60,961 nucleotides of DNA from Bifidobacteriaceae bacterium (GTDB taxonomy: Bacteria > Actinomycetota > Actinomycetes > Actinomycetales > WQXJ01). The position numbers were made by a program, and so were the translations under genes. The stretch is from the NCBI GenBank assembly GCA_031267825.1, contig JAIRYJ010000032.1, positions 1-60,961 on the forward strand, given 5' to 3'. The notes beneath the pieces are model-generated. The model made no database searches. It saw nothing but the letters and a program-made list of their open reading frames with translations, and was not told the DNA's origin. Each line of letters begins with the position of its first letter. Position 1 is the first letter of the stretch. Positions 59,919 through 60,961 of this stretch are shown here, in pieces.

Positions 59919-60961
59919 CTTCGCAGGATGCTGATCACCTCAGATTGCCACCGCTGGGCCGGTTCTGACACGGCCGTCAGGAAAGAGCTTTCATGACCGA
60001 GTCCAGCAAACTGGTGAAGCTGAGCCTTGACTCCGGCCTGCGTCAACCGGCGGGCGTAGGCCACGCCATCACCGCTCAGAATGTCGCATCCGGCTGTCAA
60101 AATGTGGGTCGGCGGCAGGCCTGTCAGATCTGGTGCCAGCAGCGGCGAGGCGTAAGGCTGGTCGGCCAGATCCGCATCGCCAAGGTAGTCCAGGGCGATT
60201 GACCGTAGACCCCGTGCCACCAAGAATGGTGGCAGGCCGGATCGCCAAGCCACACCACGCGATAGGTGCCCTCCAGTCAGATCCAAGGTCGGCACTTCAA
60301 GTAGCAGCAGACGCAGCGGCAACGCTGTCAGGTCGCGGTTCATCAGTGCCACGGCAGCCGCCAGATTGGCCCCGGAGGAGGCTCCACCAATGGCGATCCG
60401 CTCCGGGTCAAGCCCGAGTGAGGTAGCGTGCCGGTTCAGCCAGATCAGGGCGGCATGTCCTTGACTGATGGCCACTGGATAGCGTTGCTCGGGTGACAAC
60501 GAATACTCAACTCCCACAACTGTCAGGCCGGCCTGATGTGCTCTGGTGCGGTTGATGATGTCGACGCTCGGGAAGTCCAGGTTGCCTTGTCTGAAGGCGC
60601 CACCAAAGAACCACAGTAAAACGCCGTGAGGTGCGGGCAGGTCCGTCTGGTAAAGGCGGATCCTGAAGGCCGGATAGGTCGGGCGAGTTTGATCGTCCGC
60701 CTGGGTCTGACCGTGCGGCTGAGTTTGACCGCTTGGCCGAGTCTGACCGCCCGTCTGAGCTTGATCGTCCGCCTGGGTCTGACCGCCCGGTTGAGGCTGA
60801 TTCCCCGGATGAACAGCCTGCATGGCGGCGATACTGGCTGAGGGCAGCTCAATATCCCGCACTGACACACCCGGAGGTGCGTCTCGCATCAGAGGCGCTG
60901 TGACTTGGCGGTCGACTTGGGCGGCCTGCGCCCGCCAACCCGCCGGATCTTTGGCGGTGCG
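59906..60961 (-). CDS. HSL-family alpha/beta hydrolase (5' end outside window)
   Basis: The frame has no stop up to the window edge; an ATG at 60889 gives 327 aa, but upstream codons (AKDPAGWRAQAAQVDRQV) look coding, so the gene is partial. GGASSGANLAAAVALM carries the nucleophile Ser, ILTAGCDILSGDG the Asp, and GLGHESS the His. The oxyanion HGGG motif reads WFFGGAF, with Phe in place of His. Six 6-residue xxQTxx repeats (about 60700-60800) are inserted near the N terminus. Esterase activity is likely but the substrate is unknown. Confidence 0.85.
   Translation of the reverse strand, partial: RTAKDPAGWRAQAAQVDRQVTAPLMRDAPPGVSVRDIELPSASIAAMQAVHPGNQPQPGGQTQADDQAQTGGQTRPSGQTQPHGQTQADDQTRPTYPAFRIRLYQTDLPAPHGVLLWFFGGAFRQGNLDFPSVDIINRTRAHQAGLTVVGVEYSLSPEQRYPVAISQGHAALIWLNRHATSLGLDPERIAIGGASSGANLAAAVALMNRDLTALPLRLLLLEVPTLDLTGGHLSRGVAWRSGLPPFLVARGLRSIALDYLGDADLADQPYASPLLAPDLTGLPPTHILTAGCDILSGDGVAYARRLTQAGVKAQLHQFAGLGHESSFLTAVSEPAQRWQSEVISILRSSLS

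Overview
The window is GC-rich chromosomal DNA from an actinomycete (Actinomycetota). Lineage-typical genes include RbpA, a fused PafB-PafC regulator, SteA and its SteB/MctB partner, a HelY-type Ski2 helicase, a DUF3866 protein, and the actinobacterial SUF operon order (sufR-B-D-Rieske-C-S-U-T). The anaerobic-type GlpABC dehydrogenase and a giant pyruvate:ferredoxin oxidoreductase point to a facultative or strict anaerobe. Genus cannot be called from sequence reading alone.

Layout. 1-117: probable end of an IS21-like element, truncating a CRISPR array. 118-2249: type I-E array (35 repeats including one degenerate, plus a remnant at the IS junction), transcribed leftward by repeat polarity. 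2268-11431: complete leftward I-E operon cas3-cse1-cse2-cas7e-cas5e-cas6e-cas1-cas2. 11432-11745: divergent cas3/rbpA regulatory region with two CRP/GlxR-type palindromes. 11746-20509: rbpA, then leftward lnt, helY, a diacylglycerol-kinase-like gene, a small membrane protein and pafBC. 20535-21767: DUF3866 gene, divergent from pafBC. 21865-30845: leftward, mostly overlapping operon from a small unnamed ORF through tlyA, nadK, recN, steA, mctB/steB and an MraY-like transferase to murJ. 30898-33591: SPFH/zinc-ribbon protein and threonine synthase. 33761-38945: rightward NAD(P)-binding protein and glpABC. 39139-39212: tRNA-Val. 39301-42361: glycosyltransferase, then a fatty-acyl-CoA ligase behind a double operator. 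42612-50539: pyruvate:ferredoxin oxidoreductase with a fused ferredoxin tail, overlapped by a one-polypeptide NfnB-NfnA-like oxidoreductase. 50549-51620: broken RTX/nuclease-like toxin gene fused to the 3' end of an AlkX/YcaQ-like glycosylase gene. 52870-59562: SUF operon. 59906-60961: partial alpha/beta hydrolase.

How the parts fit. GlpABC feeds glycerol-3-phosphate electrons to quinones. The PFOR oxidises pyruvate and reduces ferredoxin. The fused Nfn-like flavoprotein next to it could move those electrons to NAD(P). The SUF operon supplies the Fe-S clusters all of these need. Two recurring traits stand out: several genes look leaderless (start codon 7-9 nt after a TAnnnT box), and short in-frame tandem repeats decorate unrelated housekeeping proteins. 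The strongest leads for novelty are the PFOR-ferredoxin/NfnBA pair, the twin CRP-type sites in front of cas3, the array whose leader must lie inside cas2, and the RTX/ycaQ chimera.
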